Positions 26,678 to 39,300 of a stretch of 64,000 nucleotides of DNA are shown piece after piece. The notes below the pieces were generated by a model. The model made no database searches, was not told where the DNA came from, and worked only from the letters and a program-made list of their open reading frames with translations. Numbering within the stretch: the stretch's first letter is position 1; each line of letters opens with the position of its first letter. The DNA is taken from positions 624,520 to 688,519 of the forward strand of contig WMCF01000114.1 of NCBI GenBank assembly GCA_009792885.1, read 5' to 3'. This DNA is from Eremophila alpestris peregrina. Its lineage: Eukaryota > Chordata > Aves > Passeriformes > Alaudidae. The position numbers were made by a program, and so were the translations under genes.

Positions 26678-27479
26678 GAATATAAATATTTCTTTTTTCC
26701 CAGGAGCTGGGAAATGCCACCAGTGCGTTGGGAGGGCTTGCAGTGCCTCTGAATGGCTGCAGCTGCTTCCTCTCCACTCCAATAAGGTGACACATTCGAC
26801 ACCAGTCCAAAGGGCTTCACCTGTGGGACTCAACAGGACACTGCCAAATCCTGCTCATTAGCAAAGCAGCTTCAGAAAGCAAATGCAAGGTCATGAAAAA
26901 CGCCTTCATACTCTGCCCCAAGCCAGACAGAAGTGAGGAAGTATAAAAGTCCATTCTCACCCCACACCAAGCCTCCTCAAAAGGCCCCTCTTCTCCTGCA
27001 CCAGCATTCCAGAGGAGCAAACAGACAAACCCCCTTCCTCACAAAGCCACCCAAGCTTCTCAGCATGGGGGAAAAAACTCGAAGAAGTAAAGCTCCCACA
27101 GGACTAACTCACCTCTAGATTTGTTCGCATATTCAGTACCCTGTAAATTTAATATTAAATTCTGCAGAGCGGCCAAAAACTAGAAAAGTTTCATATTTCC
27201 TACATCCACCCAGGTGCAACAGATAATTCAGGTTCCCAGGAGGTAAATAAAGTTCCCATGTTTTCCCTAGAGGATTTCTGTGATGGAAACAACCTTCCTC
27301 TGGGTGTCTGCTGTCAACAGTTTTTAATCGATCATCATTTCCTTGTAATAGTAATCCCTGGGAGCAGGAACTCCTAGCTGAAGTACTCTATTATTAAATT
27401 AAGAGGCTGTTACAATGATGTGAAATGACTGGGGTCAGGTTAGCAGGTAAAAGTAGGCATCGCTTCAAGGAGATAGAGG

Positions 27480-27968
27480 AGAAGAAGATGAGTAGAAGGC
27501 ATTTTCCCAGGTGTAATTCAACCGCTTCCCGGCTATTGTGTCCCTCCCTGGGAATCTGTGCAAATTGAACGGGGAGCCGTGCAAGCTGCTCCGAGCGCGC
27601 CCATTTTCCTTCCCTTCTTCCCGAACAAAAGATCCCTCCAAAGCCCAGCGTCAGAGGCTGGACATCTGTCGCCGTTTGGGGGGGCCGGCGTGGTCATTGA
27701 AAAGAAGCAGTGACCTGTCAGCTTTGATTGATGGCCACAAACCTCCGGGCTCGACCCCTCGTGTGGGAAAAGAAGTCCCGCCAAGGAAAGTTGCCTTTCA
27801 GATGCTAATTCGGGGTTATAAATACAGCCGAGGAGCGGCGGAGCAGCAAAGAGCCCATCTGGAAGGGGTGCGAGCCACTGCCCGAGCGCCTCCTGCCCCT
27901 CCCGCCCCATCCCATCCCATCCCGTCCCATCCCGTCCTGCCGGAGCCGGGCCCGCTGCCTGGAGCAGG
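27480..27968 (+). promoter_or_regulatory. Promoter and 5'UTR of the HES6-like gene
   Basis: A TATA box, TATAAATA, lies at 27,817-27,824, which predicts a start near 27,848 and a 5'UTR of about 120 nt. Some 48 bp upstream of it is TGTGGGAA (27,762-27,769), a good match to the RBPJ/CSL site used in Notch-responsive Hes promoters. A TCF/LEF-like CTTTGAT lies near 27,722. The 5'UTR holds a short 'catcc' repeat at about 27,905-27,935. Direct Notch control is inferred from one motif at the expected distance, not shown. Confidence 0.65.
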
Positions 27969-29564
27969 ATGACGGCCGCCACCACCAGCGGCACACACAA
28001 GGTCGCCAGCACCAAGGAGGAGAGGAAGGTAAGTGTCCCCTGTCCTGGGCATGTGAGTGAGAGGTGCCGGGCCACTGCTTCCAGGACACAGAAAGGGGAC
28101 AACGCATTTTCTCCTATGAGAAAGATGTTCTCTCTGAATTTAACTGATGCGGGTGTTTTTCTGCTTCCTTTCTATGCCTTCTCTCTGTTTTGATCTGGTG
28201 AAATGAGTTTGTCTGTTTGAAATGGTTGGAAGTGGGAGAAAGGAGAGGTGATGCCACCCCAGGGAGGGGCCGTGGCTGGAGCTGGCACACATTCCATCCA
28301 CAGCTTGTCCCTGCTGAGCACTGTGTCACCCTGCGCTGGCTTCACACAGGGGAGGGGGTCTCTGGCCTTGCTGAACTGCAGCAGGGAGAGGAAATGAAAA
28401 CATCAACTGCAATTTTTCATGCTCCTTTTCTTTGCCAGTTAAGGAAACCTCTCATTGAGCGGAAGCGAAGGGAAAGGATTAACAACTGCTTAGACCAGCT
28501 GAAGGAGACTGTTGTGGGTGCATTTCACCTAGATGTAAGTGCTCATTTTATGCCACTTTTTGTCCTTTTGCTGGTGGGAAATTGGGTTGGGGAAGAGGGG
28601 GAGGAAGGGAAATGCCTCATCTTTAGAGAAACTGGGCATGGTGCAAACCCTTCTTTGCCTCTTTCCTTATCAGCAGTCTAAGCTGGAAAAGGCAGACATC
28701 CTGGAAATGACAGTGAAGCACCTCCAGAACATCCAGAGCAGCAAGATGATGGGTGAGTGCCTGTTCCCTGTTCCCAGTCTCCTCCCTGTGCCCGGTCCCT
28801 CACCCGATGCCAGCAGGTTTGACCCCCTGGCAGCCTGGCAGAAGCATTTTCCAAACCTGTCCAGGCCCGGGCTGCTGCCGGGCTTTGGCTTTCTCCACTA
28901 GATGGGGAGATGGAGCCGGCCGCTGCTTTGTGCACGGAAGGTGTTCGTTCTTTCCTTCCAGAGCCGATGGCTTTGGGGCAGTGTGGCCCGGGCGGCGGGC
29001 ACTAGGGCACAGGGATCACACGCTGCTGGCAAACAAAGCATCTCGAAAAGCCCGGTGCCTGCAGCAGTGACCCCGGCGGTCCCAGCCTGGCCTCACCGCT
29101 TTGTCTCCTGTCCCGCAGCCGACTCCAAGGTGGGTCTGGAGGCGCAGCAGAGGTACAGCACCGGCTACATCCAGTGCATGCATGAGGTGCACAACCTGCT
29201 GCTCACCTGCGAGTGGATGGACAAGAGCCTCGGGGCGCGCCTGCTCAACCACCTGCTCAAATCCCTGCCCAGGTCTGGGGAAGACACCTGCAAAGCCGCG
29301 CTGAGGTCTCTGAGCCCCAACCAGCAGCCTCTCCTGACGCAGAAGGGTCCCCTGAGCCCCAAGGGCAGCGCCCGAGGCACAAACGCGTCCCAGCAGCGCC
29401 TCTACCCTGCGGACAACAAGCAAACTTCCAAAAATTCCTTCCAGCTCCCCTCGCTGTCAGTTTGCAACCAGGTTGATGCTGCACCTCCCAAACAGGTTCT
29501 GCAGCCGAATTTTTCCCATAACAACCCCAGAATAGGGTCATTAGATATGTGGAGGCCTTGGTAA
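27969..29564 (+). CDS. HES6-like bHLH-Orange transcriptional repressor (hes8/her8a type)
   Basis: Four exons join to 226 aa: 27,969-28,028; 28,439-28,534; 28,674-28,752; 29,119-29,564. All introns are GT-AG with phases 0, 0 and 1. The bHLH spans residues about 21-70: a basic part with the family proline (RKPLIERKRRERIN), then helix 2 with SKLEKADILEMTVKHLQ. The loop is about three residues shorter than in HES1. The Orange domain follows at about 90-135 (GYIQCMHEVHNLLLTCEWMD, then ARLLNHLLKSLP). The protein ends in MWRPW, the Groucho/TLE-binding tetrapeptide, so it should be a nuclear DNA-binding repressor. It resembles HES6 in the Orange domain but has a HES1-like helix 2, which fits frog hes8 or fish her8a. 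Chick work has described two hes6 genes, and this may be the second. The exact orthology is unverified. It is a tandem paralogue of HES6 29 kb downstream, with the same intron positions. Confidence 0.93.
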
Positions 29565-30350
29565 AGTGTGTTTTCAATTTTTGTCCTAACCTTAGACGCC
29601 CTTACTTATGTATCTTATAGATATGTTTCTTTAAAACACTTGTGGAGCAAATCTGTTCCTGTAGGTGTACTAAAGACCTGGGTACTTCAAGCCGAAGTAA
29701 ACCTATGTGTAGCCTGCATTGTAGAAGGCTGCTATTATTTTTTATTTATTTAATACATCTAAATTATTGTATAGAATCCTCTCACGCTCTTTAGTGTATA
29801 ATAATTGTATAGTTTTCTTGTCTTACATTCTAAAATAATTAACTTTCTATTAATAAAAAACACAAGACAACAAGCAACGACCCTCTCGGGCATCAAATTT
29901 ACCTTTCAGATCTCACATAAGCCATTGAGATCCCTTTGTTGCATAAAAGGGGAAGCAACTGGTCTCTTCTGCTTTTTATTTTTATTATTATCCCTGTGCA
30001 GTGTAGGAGATTCCAGTAAAGTCCTGTAAAAATGCTGCAATGATTAGTAGAAAGAAAAAAGAGAGAGAAGAAGGGAGAGACTTGGTCTGGACTTTTTAGG
30101 CTGTTCAGAAATGCTCTCAGGGTTGCTCACTCTGGCTGTGCTGTTCCCAAGACATCCTGACATTGCTCTGAAGCTTGTGAGTACATGTAAATGTATCTAT
30201 ATATGTTACATAGAGTTATATTTAGGGGTTTTTTTTTTTGTTTGTTTCCATAACTAAAAGTTCTAAATAAACCTTTTGAAGATAACGACTGACATTTCTC
30301 CCAGCCTTGTCCCATGTGCTCTGAATAAAGAGTGTTTGAGCATCTGCGTT
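29565..30350 (+). other. 3'UTR and polyadenylation signals of the HES6-like gene
   Basis: Three AATAAA signals lie at 29,852-29,857, 30,266-30,271 and 30,324-30,329. The last is followed by a GT-rich stretch and is the most convincing end. The UTR contains ATTTATTTA near 29,744, an AU-rich destabilising type of element, which fits the short half-life known for HES-family mRNAs. It also holds copy B of the 141-bp duplicated block. Confidence 0.65.
29611..29751 (+). repeat. Copy B of the 141-bp block, inside the HES6-like 3'UTR
   Basis: This begins 46 bp after the stop codon and is about 92% identical, without gaps, to 26,537-26,677. It contains a perfect 6-bp stem TACTTC/GAAGTA (29,683-29,688 and 29,694-29,699) around a 5-nt loop, which is intact in both copies. 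The block ends in the AU-rich tract. Confidence 0.85.
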
Positions 30351-33300
30351 TGTTGGCTTCTTTCACAAACAGTTTTCCCTCGATGCAGTTGGAAGAGCAG
30401 GTTCGGGGTTTGCCCCTGCTGCTTTGTAGGAAAGCAGCGCTCAGCACACACAGAGACAGCAGTGCCTGGATCACAGGGACACTTTAAGAGTTATGAAGGA
30501 AACAGGGAGTTGGGTTTATCAGCCTGGATCGATGCTTTACCTTTTACTTATAACTGGATCACAAAGATCATCTAGAGGCAGAAGGTAAAATTCCCTGCGC
30601 AGTGGACCGGGGAGATGGGGACAAATCTGCTCTCTGGGCGGCAACATTTGGTGCCCGTTTTTCATCTCAAAGGCAGTAAAAAGTTGCTCACAGCAGAAAT
30701 AAAAGAGCAGGGAGCTCTTAAACAAACACGGCGCATACAAATGAACGGCCCCGCAGTTCAGAGGGGCTCATTATGCAGCGAGATCTGTTTGATGAGGTGC
30801 TGAAGGAGTGAAAACCAGCACCTCCGGGTTTTGCATCTTTTTCTGAGAAGCTTTCCCTTTTATCCAGCCCACTCGAAGAGCCATTAGGAGCAGTGGCATG
30901 AGGGTGGTAGGAGAAACAATTGTTCTACACCTGGCTGCAAGGAGGCAAGGCAGGTCAGATGGCAGGTGAAGACACAGAATTAAACACATCAGGAATTGCA
31001 CAAACCTCAACCTCAGTTTCCACCCTCTCTGCCTGAAAATGAAGACTTCCCCCTTTACTGATGGGACCCTTTAGAGTGATCACCAGTGTGAAAAATACAC
31101 ATCATCATCATCGTCATCGTCATTGTCATCATCCCACTGCAAAGGTGCGGAGGAGGGTGGGAGGTGGGGCCACCCCAAGCAAACCAGGGCAGCGAAGCAC
31201 ACAGAACAGTCACGGGTAGAGAAGAAATTAGACAAAGAAAACTGCAAAATCCGGGCAGGGAAAAGACATTAAAGATCTTTTCAGTTTACTGTCACAAATA
31301 CTGCTGAGTTTAGATAAAACCCCTGTCCCTGAGAGCCCCCACGGCTGCAGCCACCAGAGGAAGCTCCACTGCACACCAGTGTGACCAGCAAGGAGAGCAG
31401 CTCCCTAGCCAAGATCGGGCCTGAAGGGCTCTTTCACTTCTAGATGGTGCCAGCAATGCATCCCCTGGCACTCGTGGCCACCTTATTGCTATGCTGGGAG
31501 ACACTGTGATGAAAATATTTTACTACAGTTTGACAGCATCATCTTAAAAACATGCATTCCCTCTAAAAGCTGTAAATCCCCAGTGACTATAATTATTAGC
31601 TATGGTTACTGTGCTGAAAAGAGATCAGCAGGAAATATCTATTTCCTACTATCTCTGCTTGTTTATTTTGTGTCCTTGAAAATACCTTGTGGTTAGTGAG
31701 TTTTATTATTTCCTGTTTCTAATCAGTAAGGGCTTTTTTTTTCTTCTGTTGTGGGTGTGGAGGGAAGGGTCACATCACAGCTGGGGAGAGAGTTTTAAAA
31801 ATAGGAAAGTGAGACTGCAATACTTTGCCAACAATCTCCAGTAACACTTTTAGTACAAGACACTCATTTTTCATTGCCTTCCTTTCAAACCAAGGGTGAC
31901 TTTTTATATGATCTCCTTGTCCCTTATCCAGGTAGTACTGCAGGAATCCATTGTGAGTCACTAGTTTTCAGTAAAAAAAAAAAAGATGTTTCTTCAGAAA
32001 GGCAGAGGATTACTCATAGCACTTCAAATACAGAATTTCAGCTTCTAATTACGTTTGACAAAAGGAACTCCATATTTACTTCAAATCCATCTGCTTTTAC
32101 CAAAGCCAGGACTGTACAAGAGCAATAATACTTTTTGCTCTTCAATAGAAGCACCTCTCCACTGACAACCCAAAAATGCATTGGCACCATCCTGTCCCCA
32201 GGAGAAGGACTAGAGCAGCTCCCTCAGCCAGTGCAGAGGAGAGCACAGTCCCTGGCAGCTGGGGATGCAGCTGCCCTCACACAGGCTCTGGACACAGCAG
32301 CAGAGCCCAGAGAGGTGCTGCTCTCACATCTGCAGTGGCACCAATGTCTCTGGAGTGCCAGAGGTGCCACAGCACAGCCCAGGGATAGATCCCTCACACC
32401 CAGACCAGCACCTTCCAGGCTGCACCCCCCATTCCCAGGGGGACTGTGTTCCCAAGGCCCAGCCAGGCTTTGGAGGCACACACACCCCATATGCAGGCTC
32501 AAAACAGCCAACACAAGCACCCAGACCAGATTCCTGGGCCCAGGCATGGCCAGACAGACTTGTTTGCTGGATGCATCACATCTCCCCAGCACATGCAGGG
32601 CTGGGACAGCAGCAGAGCTGGGCTTTGTCCCCTGCCAAAGTGCTGTTCTAGGCATGCATTTGTGAATGGAGAATTAAAAAGCTGAGATCAGTTGCTGTGT
32701 ACACAGGGATGTGGGGAAGGCTCGATCTGAGCCTCAGGACCCTCCCATGCCTTCAATACAAAGCAATTACTGATTTTTATAGCAACAGAAGCCCAGGTGG
32801 ACAAAACACTCATATGCACAACAGTCCCCTTTATATAAACCTCACTCCCAGACCTGCTCTCGTGGAAACCAAGAGGAAAGCTCTCACTTATTTCTCAGAA
32901 AACAGGACCAAACCCTTTCCCACTAGGCAAGTACAGAGCTTCATCAGCATGTAAGAGAAACTGGGGCCCTGCCATGCTGTCTTCTCCCAGACACACACAA
33001 CCCTTGGGGCCTCTGAGCATCCCTGCCTTTTCTCTTACTCCTCATCCCAGCCTAAGGGTACCACAGCCACCATCAGTGACAAGGCCAAAATGCTTTAGGG
33101 ACTTAGGAGTGGTGCTGAGCCCTTGCACATCACTATCTGAGTGGGCTGAGCACAGTGCAGAAAAAGGGAACATGGGCTGGATCTTCACTTGTCCTCTTTG
33201 TTGAGTGCTCACTTTGGCAAAAAGGAGTCTCTGCACTCCCAGTGAGACCTCTCCAGAGGGCTTGGAGGGGCTCCTGATCCTCTGCACTCCCAAGTAAGAA

Positions 33301-36300
33301 ACCTTGCAAAACCCCATGCAAAAGCAATTCAAATGTTTTCAAACTGCTTTGCACCACACTGTGAGTGCCTGCAGATCACTGGCAGAAGTGATCCTCTGGG
33401 GAGGAAAGTGAAAACAAACCCACCATCAGCAGAACACTAAAGACTTCACTTTCCCTTTAAATATGCCATTATCCCACAGCTTCCAGCATGTGCATTCCTG
33501 TCTTAGAAGGACATGCTCACATTTCATCTCATGAGAAGCAATGCTGTGTTGAGGACCTAACCCAAAGTCTGTCACATTTTTCAGAGCTTTCACATACTCA
33601 TGCATAATGCAGCAGAGGCTGAAGCCAGCCTCTGGATCTGTTCTGCACTGCTGAGGTATTTCATCTCAGTCAAAGTCCTGGTGAGAACATGTCTTGAGGC
33701 ATCACCATGGACCTACCAGAGCCTTGGAACACTTTGCTCCAAGACTCTCCCATGGCTCCTGCTTTAGGTTGCATAAATTACATAAATCCTACCACATATT
33801 TGAAGTTTAAAATTGTATCAGAACATTTCCATGAAGTTTTTCATGGCTAACACCACCAAGCAAATGGACTTCTTCCATCAATCCCACATCTGCTGCCACA
33901 ATGAGATTGGGTCCTCTGGAAATACCTCAAAGGGCTCTTCTTCAGGGCTGAAGGACTGTCCATTCTGCTCTGCAAAATGCCATTGAGGAGAAATAGGAAT
34001 GATGCCTTCTCTCCAGGGTCTCTTCCCAAGGAGGCAAGGGGAAATGGCAGCACAGAAGCTTTAGTGGCTATTGGAAAGCTGCTCAGCAGCGCTAAGAAAA
34101 ACCACTGCCAAGTTGGCCCTTCCTTTACTAGGAGTTCTTCCAAACCCCCTCCTCTCTTTCCCTGCCCAGCCTCCTCCCATGTCGCAGCAGCAGGAGTCTG
34201 CTCTAGGACAATTTCTCAGTCCAACTGACAGAACCTCGAAGTGGGTAATTGGCAGCCCCAGAAGCACCTTCCCATGTTTGCACCATCTCCCACTGCTCAA
34301 GCTGCTTCTCTTCCACACAGTTGGGAAGAGAAAATGTTGGGCAGAATGGTGAAGTGAGGCAGGGGAGCCTTGGAACTCCTTGGGACAGAGCAGCTCCAAC
34401 AACAAGAGCAGAGTATCCCTGTGTAGGAGCTGGGACTTTCCTGGGTCCCTCTGGGCTGTGGGAAGAAACCACTCAGGAGCAACCACTTAACCTCAAACCT
34501 CTCTGTGCCCTGCCCTACCCCAGCCTACCTGGGTATTAAAGCACAAAGCAAAACACTTTAAAATATGTACTCTGTCCGCTGGAGAGACTGTGAGAACAAG
34601 CAGTCCACATGGGATAGCAATCACATCACCTCATGTACTCAGAAGTGCTGAGATGGTATTTGATAGGTGTGATAGAAGAACAGTTTGGTCACTGAACACA
34701 ATGCAAGCAGTACCTGCACAGACAGGTTCTCCAAACCAGAGACATTGCTGTCAAAATACTCTGGGCAAAAGGAGACCAGGGGCTCCTGGCATCTCCCATG
34801 GTTTGGCACTGCCCTGGTGAACACACCTGTTAGAAAAGCCCTGCAGGAGTCCAGGGCTTTGCCCTGCCTTGACCATAAGAATCCACGAGCAGAGAGCACT
34901 TTCCACCAGAGGGGAGCCCTGAGCTTTCCAGAACAACTGACCTCAGCCACAACCTTGGCCTTGGGGTCAGCAGCCTTGGGGCTCTCCAGAGCAGACACAG
35001 TTTCAGCAGCACAATGGGGCAGCTGCTCTTGTTCTAGTCCCAGCTCTCACCTCCACCTGCTCTGCACCTGAATTTTTCCAGCCTCCTGCTTGGGGTGATG
35101 ACTGTATTCATCTCAGAGATCTCTAAATGAAAAGCACCAGCAAGATGCCAGGGATTACACAGATTAAAGAGATGAGGCAGGACTTGAAAAGCACCTCTCC
35201 AACCGACTGTCATATGAATCACTTCTCCACTGTCTTCCCAACTCCAGCACTTGCCTCTTCCCTGTTTCTCTGTGCAAACATACCTTTGCTGCCCCTGGAG
35301 CCTTTACCCAGGGCAGGCAGTGCCTCCCCACTGCTCCCAGCCTTCTCCAAGGCACATTCCCCACCAGGCATGGGACACCCAGCTGCTCTCCTGCCATTCT
35401 GCCCTTGTGTTGGCAATGGTGCTGTCAACCCAGCTCTCCCTGCCTGACCCAAGCTGCCCAGCTCACTCAGTGCACAGCACCAGCCCTGTCTGAACTCACC
35501 CTACTGATGAGGGGCATGTGCCCCCCAGACCAGACATTGCTAATCCTCCAACAGCAAACACAAAGATATCATGAAACACCAAGCTGTGCTTGGGAAGATT
35601 AGTTTGTGGCTGGGAGATGCCATGGTTTTGAGGAGTGAGCCTCTGTTGCTTTCATTTTTCCCATCCTGGCCCCTTATCAACCAGCTGGGAGGGGATGTCC
35701 CTATCAGAGTAACAGGCTCTGCCTCTTCCTGCTGGAGGTGGTGCCTGGCCACTCCAGGCACCAGTGATTCATGCAGGAAGCCTGTGGGCTGAGATGATAC
35801 CCAGCTTGACTAGGAGGAGTGGGAAACTTTGGCACTGAGCCTGAAAAGAGCCACTCTGTTCCAGCTGTTCCTCTGCTCTCTGTTCCAGCTGTTCCTCCAA
35901 CAGCTGCAGGGAAACCAGCACTGCTCTCTCACCAGGGGCTTCTGCTGTCCTGCCCAGGTCAGTGGCAGCTGAGGGACACAGCCTGAAGGTGGTGAGCTTG
36001 GAAATGCTCCTGGGAGTATTCCCTGGCCCAGTGCATCTCCTGGTCAGGTTGCTCAGCCCAGTGCAGCACAACCAGGGCACAGCAGCCAGTGGGGTGCTGC
36101 TGCTCTGCCCCTACCAGCAAAACACCTCCAGCTACCAGCTCAGTGTCCACACCCTGATCTTCTCCAGCAGAAGTGCTTTCCCAGCAGCAGGAGGCAGCAG
36201 GGGCCTTCCCAGGGTTGTTCCAGAGTGGCTGTGATTACTTTCCAGACCACAGGGACCCCAGGAAATATCCACCATCTGTTCTGATGGAAGTCTCAGCAGG

Positions 36301-39300
36301 AAGAAGTGGAGGAAGAAAACCATTCTGGCCATTCTCTCAAACACTTACTGTGTAAAACAGCAGCCAGTGTTCTCCTGATGGCCCATGCTGACCCCGCCAC
36401 AAAGGGAGGATACTCGACCCTCACCTTGGAGGAGCAAAGCCTGCAAACACTTCAGCACAGGCCATGCTGCAGCTGTGGGTGTGGGACACAAGGGAGATGA
36501 CCTGTGTCCCTGGAGAGCTAAACTTCAACACCCACTTGAGGCCACTACTCACCAAGGGCTCAAGGTCACATAAGCTCGAGGGCAGTGCCCACATGAGCAG
36601 AGAATTGTGTGTGAGAGAGGACTGAAGCAGTTGTTTTTGAGGCTCCTACAATGTGTGCTGCTCCAGGATGGTACTTCCAGCTAGGCTGAATCTCCTGGAC
36701 CAAGTCCCTTAGACATCCATGTCATTCCCAGCTGCTCAGAGGACCAGCTGCTGCTTTCATCCACCACATCCTCCTCCACAGCTGGAGAACATCTGGTGCA
36801 AGCTCAGGCAGAATTTCTGATCTGGTTTCCACCAAAATGAACCCAGTTTGTATGCAAGAAACTGTTCTGCCAACCCACGGAGTGTGCAGAGAGTGAGGAC
36901 AACTAGGAAATTTGCTTCAAAACCACACAGCTGCTCCAAAATGAAACACCAGCAGAGTCAGAGCCTATGATCTCTCAACTCCCACTGGTTCTGGAGGGAA
37001 ATATGCTACCCCAGATAGAGCCATAAGTGTTTCCATAAGCTTTTGGTTTCACAGCTTCAATCCTAGCCCCTTGGGGGGTTTTACACACCTTTAACCTTTC
37101 ATCCAGCTGTCTGTGTCTGTGTGCAGCTCCTGGCACAAACATCAGAGGGGCCTCGCCCAGCCTGCAGACAGCTCTCCTGCCCTGAACCCAGGGTGGGCAG
37201 GGCTCCAGCCCTGTGTGGAGAGCCAGCCCGCAGAGTTCCTGGGGAGGCAAGTCTGAGCAGGAGGGATCTGCCTACCCAGGGCACACCCCTCGGTGCAGGG
37301 CCACTGGGCAAACAGTCCTGAGATGGGTTTGGGTAGTGCCCACCTGCCATTGGCTGCCTGGGTCCCATGGCCACCTCCACAGCTGTGCCCATGGCCAGGG
37401 AGCATCCCCAGAGAGCAGGGACAGCTCGAGGCAGCCATCAGCAAAACACCCATGGCCCAGGAGCCATCGTGGGCTGGGGGCTTCCCCTCGGACACATCGA
37501 CTGCTGCCAGCTCCAGAGGACAAAATTCTCCATTTACATGGGAATTGCTGCCTTTAGTGGCTGTCATCAGTCAAAGAGGAAATACTGAGAGTAAAATGAA
37601 CAACCAGGACAGCAGGCACACCAGCTGTGTGTTTGAGAACACGAGGAGGTTCATTCTAGCATCAATGTGTCTGCCATTCCCAGCCAAAGGCCCTTCCACA
37701 GCTGGGACAGAAACCACAGCAAAGGGGACAATAACCACCTCCTCAAAGGCAACATGTCCTTCTCCCAGAGGTCTTTCATAGCTTCAATAATCTTTTCAAC
37801 CTTGTCACCTCTTCACAGGTAGGTAAAAGGCAGAGAAGGATTGGAGTCTGGCTGCCTCAGAGCCACCAAATATCCGTGGCTGAATTGAGTTCCAGACACC
37901 TCTTGTGCTGTGTTTGCTGACCTGGTGACTGTGCTCACCACAGCTACACTGCTGCCACCTGGTAAAATTCCTTCAATTATATGTGAAAACCCCTCTCAAT
38001 AAATATGTGAAGGGAATATGCACTCATTTTCACTTTTCAGGGGCACTGCAGTAATTCAACAGCAATTTCTTTGGCCCACCATATATATCCATATGTGTGC
38101 ACATGTTTATACATAAATATATACACGTATATATGGGTGTGCATGCATTTAAACATACACGTAAATAAATATCTGCAAGACTTCTTGGGAAACAGAAAGA
38201 TAAGGAGGCAGCAAAACACGGGGAGCCTAAAGCCAGTACACAAAATAATTGCTTTTGTGAGAGCCTCCCTACATTTTTCCACAGTAAAGTCAACACCACC
38301 AGGGCAGAAGAACCAGCCCAAAGCAGCAGTGAAACCTGCAACAGTGGAGCAGAGACAAACAACCACAGACAGGGAAGTAAAGTGCATAAGGCAAGCAGCA
38401 AATTGGCTTGTGCACACTGCCAACAGAGCCCTACAGTGGCATTTTCTGTGAGCTCTGATTCCCAGGTATTGTGAAGGAATTACAGCTCAGCTCCTGGTGT
38501 GCCCCTCAGACACAGTGCAGAGACAGGGTGGGAGACAGGGAAACTTCACCCTGGCCTTCCAAAGAGTTACTGCACTCACAGGCAGGACAAAATGGTTTCC
38601 AAGATCATACAGCTTGTTTGCTGTGGAGAAGGGGGCTCCTTTCCTGAAGGGACATTTCAGAGATGTGCGAGCAAGAAAACCACCATTTTCAGGAAAAAAG
38701 AAGAATAGAAATGCTAATTATTTCCATGCTCCCCTCTTTCTCCAGCTCCCTCAAAACCATCAGCTCCTCTTTAGCATCCCACTCTTCCCAGTTCCACAAA
38801 GGTAATTTCAGGAGGTTATTCCTAGAGACAGCATGGTGTGTGTACACTGAATGAAGCCTCCACTGCATTCCTTCTGGGGAGATAAGGAGGTGAGGGGAGG
38901 AATTCTTACCCCTGCATGTCTGTGCATGACCCACACCCAAAGAGCAGCAGGATGCAACTGGCAGCTCCCCAGCAGATGACTCTGAAGTGTTTGAATGCAA
39001 GTCAAGGTGGCAGAAATGGTCAGGCAAAGGTTTTCCTCCAACCATCCTGTTCAGACCTCTGGGGCACAGCCCCATCTGAGGCTCCCTGCCTCCTTGGACA
39101 CCTGGGTTTTACACTGAGCTCAGGCTCTGAGTGCTGAAATCCCTGCCTTTGGGGTGCCCTGAGGAAAAATCCCCAACCTCAAGGTGTAATGGGGCATGGG
39201 AATGCAGGCACAGGCCCACAAACACAAGCACACAGTTCCCTGACTCTGCTCCCAGTGATGGGAAGCCCACCACACATCCCTGCTTCTGGGGACGAGCAGG

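Noticed and set aside
1..27000. PER2 expected near HES6 from human gene order
   Set aside because: No PAS-domain or other PER2 exon text is recognisable on either strand, and the CpG island at 14 kb lacks the circadian E-box. PER2 must lie elsewhere or outside the window.
38080..38170. Alternating purine-pyrimidine stretch that might form Z-DNA or a cruciform
   Set aside because: It is irregular low-complexity AT/GT sequence with no clear inverted repeat. Such patches are common in intergenic DNA.
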